Positions 47,017-58,900 of a stretch of DNA of 64,000 bases are shown piece by piece (position 1 is the stretch's first letter; the number at the start of each line of letters is the position of its first letter). Source of the stretch: Miscanthus floridulus (taxonomy: Eukaryota > Streptophyta > Magnoliopsida > Poales > Poaceae). Made by a program: the position numbers and the translations under genes. The notes under the pieces were generated by a model. It was not told the DNA's origin. It saw only the letters and a list, made by a program, of their open reading frames with translations, and made no database searches. The stretch covers positions 63,480,111 through 63,544,110 of the forward strand of contig NC_089591.1 of assembly GCF_019320115.1 (NCBI RefSeq), given 5' to 3'.

Positions 47017-50000
47017 GGATGAAATTCCTAAGGGAGAGCCCGTCACTACTAGTAAGTTTCCTGTCAACGAAAACCCTGTAGTTATTCTATTTGATTTTGG
47101 ATCATCGCATTTTTTTATGAGTCAAGCATTTGCACAGAAATATGAACAACTATGCACAGAATTGGGTTATGGTTACCGTATAAGTTCGGTAGGGGCTGAT
47201 GTTTTGACCAACCGGATGGTTTGAGGGGCAACCCTTGAATTAGGTAGCAGGAAGTTCTGAGTGAACTTGATAGTTATGCCTAGACTAGTTTTGGATGTCA
47301 TTATAGGGATGAATTGGATGAAGGATTGGGGAGCAGTCATATATACTGAAAGTCGAGAACTTACCCTTAAGGATCCCCTGGGTGAGGGTACTTTCCAAGT
47401 ACCATTGCCTCGGAGAACAGACCTTATAAGTGTTATATGTGCTACGACAGTTATTCCTATTCATCAGATTTCGGTAGTGTGTGAGTTTCCGAATGTATTC
47501 CCGGATGAGCTACCTGGTCTTCCGCCGGATAGGGAGATTGAGTTTGGAATTGAGTTAATCCTCGGAATAGCTCTGATTTCAAGGAGACCCTATCGGATGC
47601 CTCCAGATGAATTAGCTGAGCTAAAGAAGCAACTAGAAGATTTATCGAAAAAGGGGTTTATCCGGCCAAACAAGTCTGAATGGGGATGTCCCTCCTTGTT
47701 TGTGAAGAAGAAGAAAGAGGGCACGTTGAGAATGTGTGTAGATTACAGGCCACTCAATGCTGTAACCATCAAGAATAAGTATCCCTTGCCTCATATTGAT
47801 GTTCTGTTTGACCAGTTAGCCAAGGCCAAGGTGTTCTCAAAAATAGATTTGAGATCCGGTTATCATCAGATCAAGATTAGGCCACAAGATATATCAAAGA
47901 CTGCTTTTTCCACCAGATACGGGTTGTATGAGTATCTTGTCATATCCTTTGGCTTGACAAATGCTCCTGCATACTTTATGTTTTTGATGAATACAGTTTT
48001 CATGCCAGAATTGGATAAGTTTGTGGTGGTGTTCATCGATGATATTCTGGTGTACTCCGAGAACGAGAAGGATCATGAAGAGCATCTGAGAATTGTCTTG
48101 ACCAGACTTAGAGACCATAAGCTGTATGCTAAGTTTAGCAAATGCGAATTCTGGTTAAAGAAAGTTCCTTTCCTTGGTCACATTCTATCAGAAAATAGAG
48201 TTTCAGTCGATCCAAGTAAGGTGCAAGAGGTTATGAATTGGAAAGCACCGACCACAGTTCCTAAGATTAGAAGTTTCTTAGGACTAGCCGGTTACTACCA
48301 TTGCTTTATACCAGACTTCTCGAAGATTGCCAAACCTATGACAAGTCTACTATAGAAGGATCACAAGTTTGTGTGGACAGAGGAGTGTGAAGCAGCTTTC
48401 CACACTTTGTGGAAACTGTTGACCACTGCTCCTATTCTAGCACAACAAGATATCGAGAAACCATTTGATGTGTTTTGCGACGCATCGAAAACTGGATTGG
48501 GCTGTGTTCTTATATAAGAAAGGAGAGTCATTGCTTATGCTTCATGTCAATTGAGAAAGCACGAGGTCAACTATCCAACACATGATCTTGAACTTGCTGC
48601 AGTTGTGTATGCCCTAAAAATTTGGAGACATTATCTACTTGGTAATGTGTGCAATATTTTCACGGATCACAAGAGTCTTAAGTACATCTTTACCCAACCA
48701 GAGCTGAACATGAGACAGCACAGATGGTTGGAATTGAACAAAGATTACAACTTGAATGTGCAATATTATCCTAGAAAAGCCAATGTAGTGGCAGATGCTT
48801 TGAGCAGAAAGTCACATTACTTGAATGTGTAGCCATTACTTGAAGATGGGTTCGATCTGATGCATCCTGCTGTGTTACATAGTATTCAGATTAGTTGCTC
48901 TTTGGAAAGTAAGATAATAGAGGGCTAGAAAACCGACAAGGGAATATTCCACATCAAAGAGAAAATAAAAGAAAAGCCATCTCAGCACTTTAAAGTGGAT
49001 GAACAGGGCGTGTTGTGGTTTGACGACCATCTTGTGGTTCCTAAGGATCGAGAGCTTAGGAATAAACTCATGGATGAAGCTCACCTTTCTAAGCTATCTA
49101 TCCATATAGGAAGTAGTAAGATGTATCAAGAACTAAGACCTCGTTATTAGTGGACCAAAATGAAGAAAGAAATTACAGCATATGTTGCTAGATATGACAC
49201 ATGTTGTAGAGTTAAAGCTATTCATATGAAACCTGCCGGTATGTTGCAACCCTTGTTAGTCCCTAGTTGGAAGTGGGACGATATAAGTATGGATTTTATC
49301 TCGGGTTTGCCCACTACTCAAAAGGAACATGATTCAATTTGGGTAATTGTGGACTGTCTTACCAAGACCGCTCATTTCTTGCCTATCAAAATAGAATATC
49401 GACCACCTCAATATGCCGAGAAGTATATCGTAGAAATTGTGAGGTTGCATGGTATACCAAAGACCATAGTATCTGATAGAGGCTCACAGTTCACGGCTCA
49501 TTTTTGGGAATATTTACACAAAGGCTTAGGAACTAGTTTGATTCGTAGTACCGCTTATCATCCTCAGACAGATGGTCAGACTGAACGAGTGAATGCTGTT
49601 TTGGAGGATATGTTAAGAGCCTGCGTATTGTCTACTAAGGGATCATGGGAGTCATGGTTACCATTAGCTGAGTTTTCTTATAATAATAGTTATCAAGAAA
49701 GCATCAAGATGGCTCCATTCGAAGCTTTGTATGACAGAAAATGTAGAACACCATTGAATTGGGTTAAGCCTAGAAATAGAAGGTATTATGGCATTGACTT
49801 TGTAGAAGAAGCCGAGAAGAAAGTTCATATTATTCAGCAAAATATGAAGGTGGCTCAATCGCATCAGAAAAGTTATGCAGACAGAAGAAGGAGACCTATT
49901 GTGTTTGAAGTTGGTGACTATGTTTATCTGAAGGTCACGCCAATGAAGAAGAAAAGGTTTGGAGTCCGAAGAAAGCTTGCCGCGAGATTCGTAGGACCAT

Positions 50001-50137
50001 ACAAGATGTTGGAAAAAAGAGGTTCAGTAGCTTATAAATTAGAGTTACCTGAGACAATGAGTACCGTCTTCCTAGTTTTCCATGTATCACATCTCAAGAA
50101 ATGTTTGCGTGTTCCAGAGGAAAGAATAGAACCTTGA
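47017..50137 (+). pseudogene. gypsy pol: protease, RT, RNase H, integrase with stops
   Basis: Protease is reduced to VVILFDFGSSHFFMSQAFA, where the catalytic Asp-Ser/Thr-Gly triplet has become Asp-Phe-Gly. RT (about 47490-48350) shows [38 protein letters not shown] and the catalytic [10 protein letters not shown]. RNase H (about 48360-48830) shows FDVFCDASKTGLGCVL and [11 protein letters not shown]. Integrase (about 48840-50137) shows WDDISMDFISGLPTT, IVSDRGSQFTAHFW and STAYHPQTDGQTERVN, keeping the D,D,E residues, then a GPYKMLEKRGSVAYKLELP linker. Stops occur at 47222, 48353, about 48515, 48830, about 48927, about 49148 and 50135. The frame is otherwise continuous, so decay is mostly by point mutation. 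Confidence 0.93.
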
Positions 50138-50158
50138 GGCATCCAACTCAAATCAGAT

Positions 50159-50340
50159 TTGGTGTATCGTGAGCAACCAGTCCGTGTGTTAGACACTAAA
50201 GAATGTGCTACTCAGAATAGTGTGGTGAAAACATACAAGATACAGTGGAATCATCATGATGAGGGAGATGCAACTTGGGAAACGGGAGAATATCTACAAA
50301 AATCTTATGAAAATTTTTATAACAAATGGTTCGTAACCCA
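50159..50340 (+). pseudogene. Chromodomain-like C-terminus of gypsy integrase
   Basis: After the stop at 50135 the same frame continues with VYREQPVRVLDTKECATQNS, VVKTYKIQWNHHDEGDATWE and TGEYLQKSYENFYNKW. The Tyr-x-IQW...ATWE pattern is the divergent (group II) chromodomain of Tekay/Del chromoviruses. Such domains are thought to steer integration; this copy is cut from the polyprotein by the stop. Confidence 0.7.
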
Positions 50341-50362
50341 AATCTCAGGACAAGATTTTTAT

Positions 50363-50373
50363 AAGGGGGAGGG
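50363..50373 (+). other. Polypurine tract
   Basis: aagggggaggg lies directly before the TGTAACACC start of the 3' LTR, the normal plus-strand priming site. Confidence 0.85.
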
Positions 50374-50374
50374 C

Positions 50375-53255
50375 TGTAACACCCCGATGTTATGCCAGCA
50401 TTTAGGCACTGCAAATCATGCATCATCAAGCATCCTAATCATACATGCCTAATCATGTAAATAACAACTGAAACACTGCTTCGAAACATACGAAACATGC
50501 TCGTGAAACGTAAATATTGCATACACTTGTTTAGAGTTGTTTTGCCCTGATTATGCTTGCTAGGTTAGTAAAACTTGTTTGGCAATGATTGTAAATCATT
50601 TAGAATTATTTAGTACAATTTTTGGAGCAAAGTTTGTATTCAAATTATTGCCAAATTTTGCTTTAAAAATAATTCTCCAAAATTAGGGTTTTGAGTTAAA
50701 ATTTACTTTACATTTATAATTCAAAATATAGATAGAATTGGACTTTGGTCATAAAAGCAAAGTTGTAGAGAATTAAATTCTAAGCAACTTTCATTTTTGG
50801 TACATTTTCAATAGATGTCATTTTTTTGCTCAAAATGATATTTGAAAGCTAGAATTTGAAAATTTCTTGAAAATATAATTTGAAAAAGACTTTTCTCCTT
50901 TCACGGGCCGCTGCCTCGTTTCTCGGCCCACGGCCGAAGCCGACCCGGCCTGCAGCAGCGCCCGCCTCCCGCGCCAGCCCACTTCGCCTCGGCCTAGCCC
51001 AGCCCCGCGCGCATCTGGCTGCCTCCGCGCCGCGCCCGTTCCCGCTCGCCGTTCCGACCGTGGCATAGCACGCCTGCCACGTGGCAGCCATGCGCCGGCA
51101 ACGCCCGCCGTGCATCGCAGCCGGCCTGCGTCCGCTCCCACGCGCTCGCCTTCATCTGCCGAAGTCGCTGCGCTCCTCTCCACTCAATCCCGCCCGCTCT
51201 CTCGCTCTCCCGCGCTCGCCCCTCCTCTCGCCGCGGCAGAGCACAGCGCCACCGTAGCCCCACCGGCCGAATTCACCGTCGGTGCTCCACCACAGCCAGC
51301 AATCAAGCGCCAGCAGCTTCGCCTCACTCTCCGGCACCTAGTGCTCGTGGTTGTGACGTCTTTTGAGCCAAGGTAGCGCATTTTCCAAGCTTCGCCGCCG
51401 TCAGCTATGGCGCCGCCGTGCTCGGCCGCCGTGGAACTCACCCTTCTTCCCCTCCTCCACCATTTCTAGCTGCCTGCTCGCATTTGCCAACTCCTTGCGA
51501 ACCCCATGCGCTCGCCCGCTTGCCCTGACCCGGCCGGCAATGGCCGCCGGCCCGCTGGCCGAGCCACGCCGCCGCGACGTCTCGACGCCGGCGTGTCCCC
51601 TTCGCTTCGGCCGAGCTGGGCCAAGTTGCCATGGGCCGAAGCCCCTGCCAGGCCACCGCACTCCCCTTCGCTCGGTCTGAGCAGGACGAATGTGGCCGTG
51701 GGCCAGCTGGTTCCCACGGGCCGGCCCAGTAGCAATAGGAGGTTTTCGTTTTTAGTTTTCTTTATTATTTGAAAAGAGAAATGATTTGGAAAATGTTTGG
51801 ATACTCAAATTTGCTCTAAATCTATTGAAATAAATTTTGTTAGGTTCCTTATCACCAGATCTACTTGGAAAAATTATTGCATGTCATTTTTGAGATACTT
51901 TTCTGTAGAACTTTATTTAATCATGGATATTGCTGATAACTTGAAAAATGTGTAGAAAAACCTATAAGCTTCAGAAAAATATGATTTCCAAGTTTGTTAA
52001 TCTTCTTATGTAATGTACTTCCTAGGAAAAATATGTGTCATGCATGTGCTGTAGAAAAATTTTAAGGTGTAGAACATAGGAAAATATTTGTATAAAACAT
52101 GCATGTGATAATTTGTATAAAATATGCATGTGATAATTTTTGTACAGTGATTATTTGCTATGTAGAACATAGGAAAAATATTTCCTCTATTGTTTGACAC
52201 TTTTCACAGTACAAAGTATTTTCATGTTCATAATCATGCCATAGCTTGTTATTTTTGTATAGGCTAATCCACTCATTCAAATACCATAAAAATCTGATAG
52301 TAGACTACTTAGGGTAGTACTGTGCTATGGTAATTTTCTAAGATTTTTCTAAGCAATAAAAATAGATGTTACTATTCAACCCTATTATTAATTAGGGTTT
52401 AATCAAGTGTTGCTTTATGTGTGATTAAGGAATTAGTAAAGCTTTGGTGTATCTTTAAAGCATTTAATAAGATGTATTGACTTAGCATATTAGTAGTAGA
52501 AGAGAATACAATAGATGACATATGCTTGTAGTATATGTTCTTGGATGATGTTGACTACCTTGCATTCAAGCATATCCATTGTATTCATCTCATCCAATGC
52601 ACCGATGGCATAACCACTTACGCACATTGCATCATACAGGATCACAAACCGAGAACCCAGTCATCATACCCGAGGAGCCCGAGGAGCAGCTCGAAGTGCA
52701 GCCGCAGGAAGTGCCCGAAGCCGACGAGGAGGACGTTGAGGAACTTCCGGAGTGCCCCGATCACCGCCCGAGCTCCTTCGAGAGAGGCAAGCCCCAGAGC
52801 ATTTTCTCCTGGTTTGCAATTATTAATTCAAGGCTTTACTTTAATTGATGCATTATGTTCAGGAGTTGTTTGCAACCGTTGCTGCATTATACCTTGTCTA
52901 CCTTTGTTATACTATATCCTTGTTACCCTGGTATCCGCAATCGAGTCAATGCTTAGCTGGCTTAGACCGGTAGAAGTCGGGTGATTTTCTGTCACCTGCG
53001 AGCTATAGATGGTTACCTGGATCTGCTTGGATGACTATGAAGTCATGGTATAACTAAGTGTTAAATGAAGTTGAGACCGGACGGAGACTTATAGAGTTTT
53101 GAACTGTAGTGCTTTCCGTCTGTGTCGATTAAGGACCGACCATTGTTGGGCCTCGAGTCATGTTGAACGCATGCCTTATATTTAGCTGGCCGGATAAAGT
53201 ACCTTCCGACCGCTAAGCTGGAAGATTATTCCGACCGCATGCCTCATATCATCGT
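50375..53255 (+). repeat. 3' LTR of the gypsy element
   Basis: Starts tgtaacaccccgatg and follows the 5' LTR closely to about 52985. It then continues with ttttctgtcacctgcgagctat, which the 5' LTR lacks, and does not reach the ttctgttaca end. The right border (about 53255) is therefore uncertain. Confidence 0.8.
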
Positions 53256-53517
53256 TTCACATGAATGTATTTGATATTTTTTTCTCTCGTTTTTTTCTCT
53301 CTCGTTGCGACGCACGTACATGTTTGCTACGAAAATAAAAAACTTTGAATGAGGAAGCTCCATTACTTGGAGAATTCAGCATGGAATTAGAATCTGAGCC
53401 TTAGGCCTGACATATAACAAAAGTAAGGCATCATGGTATGGCTTACTCGGTGCTATATGTAGGCGCTGACGAAAAACCAAATTCATCTATGCAACACAAG
53501 GTAGGATCAAGTTCATC
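53256..53517. other. Space between the gypsy LTR and the MDH gene
   Basis: T-rich and CT-rich sequence that may include the MDH promoter remnant; nothing else recognised. The retrotransposon ends within about 260 bp of the MDH start codon. Confidence 0.4.
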
Positions 53518-55267
53518 ATGTTGCCAAATTCTCTCCTCCAGAGGTTGGCAAGTTGGTGCCCGTGGTTGCTGAGACTGACAGATGAGCCGAAGCAACCTGT
53601 CAAGGTTCTCGTCTCCGGCGCTGCTGGTACGTTGTAATTATTCAGAGCACACGAACCAAACTGCAGAGCACACACATGCAGACCAGGACTCTGAACTCTG
53701 GAGAATAAGCTGAAACACTGTTTCGACTGATTTATTATGAGAGAAAAATATTATTCCGGCTGAAAAAACAAGCTGAAAAGTACGGATCATGAGACAAGCA
53801 AACAGGGCCATATAGCTTCCCTGAAACGTACTTGCGTGGTGGGTTGCTCTTGCAGGGCAGATTGGGTACGCCATAGTCGCCATGATCGCGAGGGGTCTGA
53901 TGCTTGGGCCAGACCAGCCGGTGGTTCTCCACATGCTGAACATCCCTAGATCGGCGGAAACCCTGAACGGCGTCAGGATGGAGCTGATCGATGCCGCGTT
54001 GCCTCTTCTCAGAGGTGCTCATCGTTTGCTGTCTGTGTTCCGTGTTCATCTGCTGTGTGTGTGTTCGGTGTTCATCGTTTGCTGTTGTTGCCGGTGTCGT
54101 GGCAACGAGCGACGAGGCCGAAGCGTTCCGAGGCGTCAACTTCGCCGTCCTGATCGGCGGATGGCCGAGGAAAGAAGGGATGCAGAGGAAAGACCTGATC
54201 GCCAAGAACGTCCCCATCTACCAGTCCCAGGCCTCTGCGCTGCAGCAGCACGCTGCCCCAAACTGCAAGGTCCAGTCCAGCAAAAAAGAAAAAGAAATGC
54301 GTCTGCGAAAGGCTTATAGTAGTACTCTAACTCTGATAGATATGGCGCTGCCTGGCTAACCCTGCGAACACGAACGCGCTCGTGCTGAAGGAGTTCGCGC
54401 CCGCGGTGCCCGCCAAGAACATCACCTGCCTCACGCGGCTCGACCACAACCGCGCCCTGGGTCAGATCTCCGAGAAGCTGGGCGTGCACGTCGCCGACGT
54501 CAGGAACGCCATCGTGTGGGGGAACCACTCCTCCATGCAGTTCCCGGACGCCAGCCACGCCACCGCCAGGACCCAGCACGGGGAGAAGCCCGTCGTGGAG
54601 CTCATCGCCGACGAGAATTGGTAAATCGATCCATCGCGCGTCCTGATCATCAGTGGCAGATAGATGGAGCCTAGCGCCATAGCTGCTGCTTCAGGCCACA
54701 GGATTACGCACACATGTCGGCATGTCGCTGCCATTGCAGGTTGAAGGAGGAGTTCGTCAGCGTCGTGCAGCAGCGCGGCGAGGCGGTGATCAAGGCGCGC
54801 AAGCAGTCGAGTTCGCTGTCCGCCGCCAGCGCGGCCTGCGATCACATGAGAGACTGGATCCTTGGCAACCCCAAGGTCCAAGACATGCCTTTTTTTTTTC
54901 ATCATCCAAGCTCGTTTGAACTTTACCTCTACTCCTATATGTTTGTCAGTGAAGGAGTATCATTTTGGTCTGCAGGGCACGTGGGTGTCTATGGGCGTGT
55001 ACTCTGACGGGAGCTATGGCGTTCCCGAGGGCATCTTCTACTCGTTCCCGGTGACATGCGACAAGGGAGAGTGGTCTATCGTGCAGGGTGAGTTCTTATC
55101 AATATACTGAAGTTGGTAGCATCGGCAGCACCACGGTTGATCTGTGTGTTGTTCCAGGTCTTGAGGTTGATGACTTTGCACGATCCAAGATGGAGCTTTC
55201 GGCAAATGAACTCGATGAAGAGAGGTCCATGGTGTACGAGTTCGTCAGCTCCGAAAGAGATCAGTAG
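53518..55267 (+). pseudogene. Cytosolic-type malate dehydrogenase, splice acceptor lost
   Basis: NAD-malate dehydrogenase interconverts malate and oxaloacetate. Seven exon-like blocks join in frame to about 360 residues: 53518-53626, 53856-54014, 54094-54269, 54340-54620, 54740-54875, 54976-55087 and 55158-55267. Key parts remain: NAD loop SGAAGQIGYA, substrate arginines [13 protein letters not shown], the catalytic Asp/Arg segment [14 protein letters not shown], and the catalytic His in WGNHSS. Two faults stand out. Intron 2 ends ttgttgccg|gtgtcgtgg, with CG where AG is required, and no AG lies anywhere in its 79 bases. Exon 4 begins [13 protein letters not shown] instead of a hydrophobic strand before ANP. 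The N-terminal extension MLPNSLLQRLASWCPWLLRL is also unusual for the cytosolic family. It could still be expressed through unusual splicing, but a recent pseudogene is more likely. A MITE sits in intron 1. Confidence 0.75.
53700..53815. mobile_element. Second-family MITE in MDH intron 1
   Basis: ataagctgaaacactgtttcgactgatttattatgagagaaaaatattattccggctgaaaaaacaagctgaa followed by gcaaacagggcc: the same core as the copies at 12492 and 62735. Left end degraded. Confidence 0.6.
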
Positions 55268-55929
55268 ATCTCTTGTGAATACATGAGTCATAATGTAAAT
55301 GAAAATGGTTATGAGCTTCAGACAATTGTTGCACAACCACCAATAAATAAAACAGAAAACAATGGATTGTTGTATATCCACAAATATTGCTTTGATAAAC
55401 AGGAACGACTGTCCCTAGTTGATAAATTACATGATCACTTGAGATAAAAAGAGGGAAAGAGGTAGAATGTGGCATGGCGATGGTTATCTACGGTCCAGTA
55501 ACAAGAACACTGCAGTTATCTTCCTAAGGGAACAGAGTACAATAATCACGAAAGATGGGGTAACCATTGTTATTGTACTTGTCCATTTGCCCTTCGGCAG
55601 ATAATTGTAACTGCACTGAGACTTTACTTGGACAGATGGTCAGGTTATAGAGGCACACCATATTCAAAGAACTAATAATCATGTACGAACAATAATTTAC
55701 AGGCATGGCACATCACCAGTTGGCTACTGTCCTTGGCGTGCCATCTGCCGAGACATGGCATCTCTACCGAGCCATGTCATCTATTTCTTTGTATATGCAC
55801 TATGCATCCCTGCCCTGTTAATTCCTCCGTGTTTCTTTCAAAGCAAGCATATGTTTTCCCTACAGCTGCAAGCACGCGCTCAAATAGCAGCATCCTCGTG
55901 TTGTCTACTGCATTTGCGATGCCCGGTTT
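55268..55929. other. Convergent 3' flanks of MDH and fucosyltransferase
   Basis: AT-rich, probably both 3' untranslated regions; no further gene seen. Confidence 0.5.
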
Positions 55930-58900
55930 TCATGTTGTGACCGATATGTTCCCAGGTTTTCTTAAACAGATGCAAGATGATGGAAACTCGTGGAAGTCAT
56001 CCTGTCTTGGTCTGATATCATCCGGCTCACCCATAAGACCCCTCTGAACTTTCTGTACCTTCCGTGAAAAGGTATCCCAGCCCAACTGATTCTGTGTCTG
56101 AAATAGTACATTGAGTTTCTTTGCATTCGGGCGAATAGTTCTCTTGTGGCCCATGTATCGCCTACACATTTGATGGAGAGTAGATGAGCGAAAAATAGCA
56201 TATTAGAAAACAATAAGAGAGCATAGATAAACTGTTCGGAGATACAAATTAACCTAAAAATAGTAAAAAATCAATAAAACAAAGGCACTTTGACGGTGTG
56301 TATAGAGCCTCATGTTCTTTCATGGCAATCCAATATATTCAGCAGATGTATACTCCTTCCGTCCCAAAATAAATCAACTTTCAGAGTTATCCTAAGTCAA
56401 ACTATTTTAAGTTTGAGCAAATTAATAGAAAAAGCACCAATATTTATAAGACCAATATTTACAAGACCAAATTAGTATCACTAGATACAGATAATTAAAT
56501 ATATTTTCATAATGTACTATTTGGTGTCATAGATGTTATTCTTTCCTATAAAATTGGTCAAACTTATTTGGGACGGAGGGAGTAGTTCAGAATATCCAAA
56601 GCATATGCAGAAAAAGAGGGGCACATACCTCCGGCCAGCTAAAACTTTGGCCATGTTACCATTATTATTTGTAACAAAGACATCACTCTCATCACAAACA
56701 ATGAAGTCAATTGCAGCCAGCCGTGACGAAAAAGGAAGGAAGGGATTCAAATCATCCCCAGCAAGCTTCTCCTTAGTGTAGAAATTTGGGAAAAGTTCCC
56801 TAAGAGGTTGGAGAGTTTCATCTCCACCATATATTTCTCCAGAAGCAACATACAGAAGTGTATCATTGCCAAAACCAAGAGCTCGGAGCATTAACCCGAC
56901 TTCATGAGGAGTCAGTGGGCATTTCCCCCTGCTGCGTTCATCTTCAGCACTCAACTCCTGTTATGAATCAATGTAAAATCAATCCATCACTCAAAACTTA
57001 AATCTGGTGACACAATCTGACAACCAATCATTTGAACTTTAACATCTAGAATGATGAATGTGTGATTATATAACTTGATGCATTTTAGGACATATAAGAA
57101 AGACATTGGTCACATTACATAACAAGCAAAAGGAAATAAAATGGAAAAAAAATTATATGCCGATGGCAGACTAGTATTTGCAGAATATACCATAGGGAAA
57201 TCTCACCGAGTTTCAAGAGTCTTACAGGTAATGTATCCCATCGTTTCCTAATTTCACCCAATTCCTTTCTTTCTTTTTCACCGCCACCGTAGTAACAGCC
57301 AGAAAATGCAAGCATGTCAGGTTCAAACCTGATGAACAAGTAACAGTTATGCTCGAAAATTTGTACTTTCATGGTTAATCATAACTTGAATTATCAAAAG
57401 CCACATTGCATTATCATAAACAACCAGAGTTTACCTCAAATGAATGGCGACATATCGTGTGTTCATGAGTCTCAGCTTTTGAACAAGTTTATGACCCATG
57501 GCGTGTATAGAACTCGTAAATTTTAAAGCATGAAAATTTACTCGGCAACGCAACTTTTGCAAATCTTCATCAAGATCGCTAGTGAGCCTATAATCAAACT
57601 TTGTTAATTGCAAAGCCTGCAAAGATTAAGACTGTTCAGTCAATAGGGAAGTATGTCTAGTTTTCATTTGTCTACAGTCACTTGACACATGAGATTTTTA
57701 TTTATGATGAATACACATAACAAATCTCTTCAAAAGGAAATTATAATATATTCTCGTGTTCAACCAAAAGGGCCACGACGGAACCATGCAACAGATAAAC
57801 TATTGTATATAATGAACTGTTCATCTTAACACCCACCCATCCAAAATATTGTAATCAAACACGACACTTAAAATAAACAAATTGATAACTAAGATGATAA
57901 TTGACATGTTTTCCTTGCACATGATATATCACTACAAAGACAGGCAGACAGCAAACTAGGAAGAAAAAACAAGAAGTATTACTATCGAAACAATATGCAA
58001 CATAAGTTTCCAGGCCATTACACAGGTTTGGCAGATTACTTACTCGCCTTCGCATGAGTATTGGCAAAACTTCATCAATGTAAAACTCAGGCATTGATTT
58101 CCTAGGTGCACGCATGGTCCACGGTAGTTTATCCATTGACAACATTACTTCATAAGGGATCCTTTTGACAATAGTTACATCCTTTGATAGGTAGGAAATG
58201 AACCACTCCACGTCAAAAATGTCAGAGAAGTCACTGCATTCGAAATTTGAAGTCAAGCCATTTTGGAACAGTAATATTCAGACAACGTCCTGTAATTTCT
58301 AGTTCTCAATTCACCTGTCGTCTTTCCAGAATGAGTGGTGGTCTAACTCAGGTACAACAAGTGTGGCATTCAAAATCCAGGCAACTACAACAGCATCTGT
58401 TATCTGCAAACTGAACATCATAAAGGTAACACAAGGGATGATAGAAACAAAGCGACCAGATGTTGGAAGACAACCATACCCCTATGCGCTGTTGATTCAG
58501 ACCCCCGCTAGTTGCAATCAACAAGTAACCAGTGGAACTATTCTCTGGCACAGCAGCTGAAACATGAACATGGAAAACTAGATTCTCATTTTTTCCCACA
58601 ATTTTAGTTCAAGAGAGGAAGTGAGTAACTATACAAACTAACATCTGAAATCTGCGCTTCTCCCACTGCATCCGTAGTACATGCTGGAATACTTGGATTC
58701 CCAAATATCAATAGGTTCGTAGTTTCTATGCTGCACATTTTCAGGATTGTAAATGGTCAATCGGTATTCGGTAATAGCCAAGGAAGACGAGATAATATTC
58801 AGATTATAAAGTGTGAAAACAGTACAGGCAGAACTTGCGAAAGATGGTAACAGAGAACATTTAATTAAGGCGCGCGCGCGCGCGCGTACACACACACACA

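Larger units (their letters stand above)
41343..53255 (+). mobile_element. Ty3/gypsy chromovirus-type LTR retrotransposon, decayed
   Basis: Two long direct LTRs (41343-44314 and 50375 to about 53255) bracket a roughly 6.05-kb interior. In order it holds a primer-binding site, an extra H3-tail-like reading frame, gag, protease, RT, RNase H, integrase, a chromodomain-like end and a polypurine tract. Every coding region carries in-frame stops and gag is partly deleted, so the copy is non-autonomous. Integrase features and the chromodomain-like C-terminus suggest the Tekay/Del branch, which also has long LTRs. In the first about 260 bp the LTRs differ by about ten substitutions, nearly all transitions, plus a short indel, so the insertion is not recent. 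Target-site duplication is not visible because the second LTR loses its 3' end. Confidence 0.93.
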
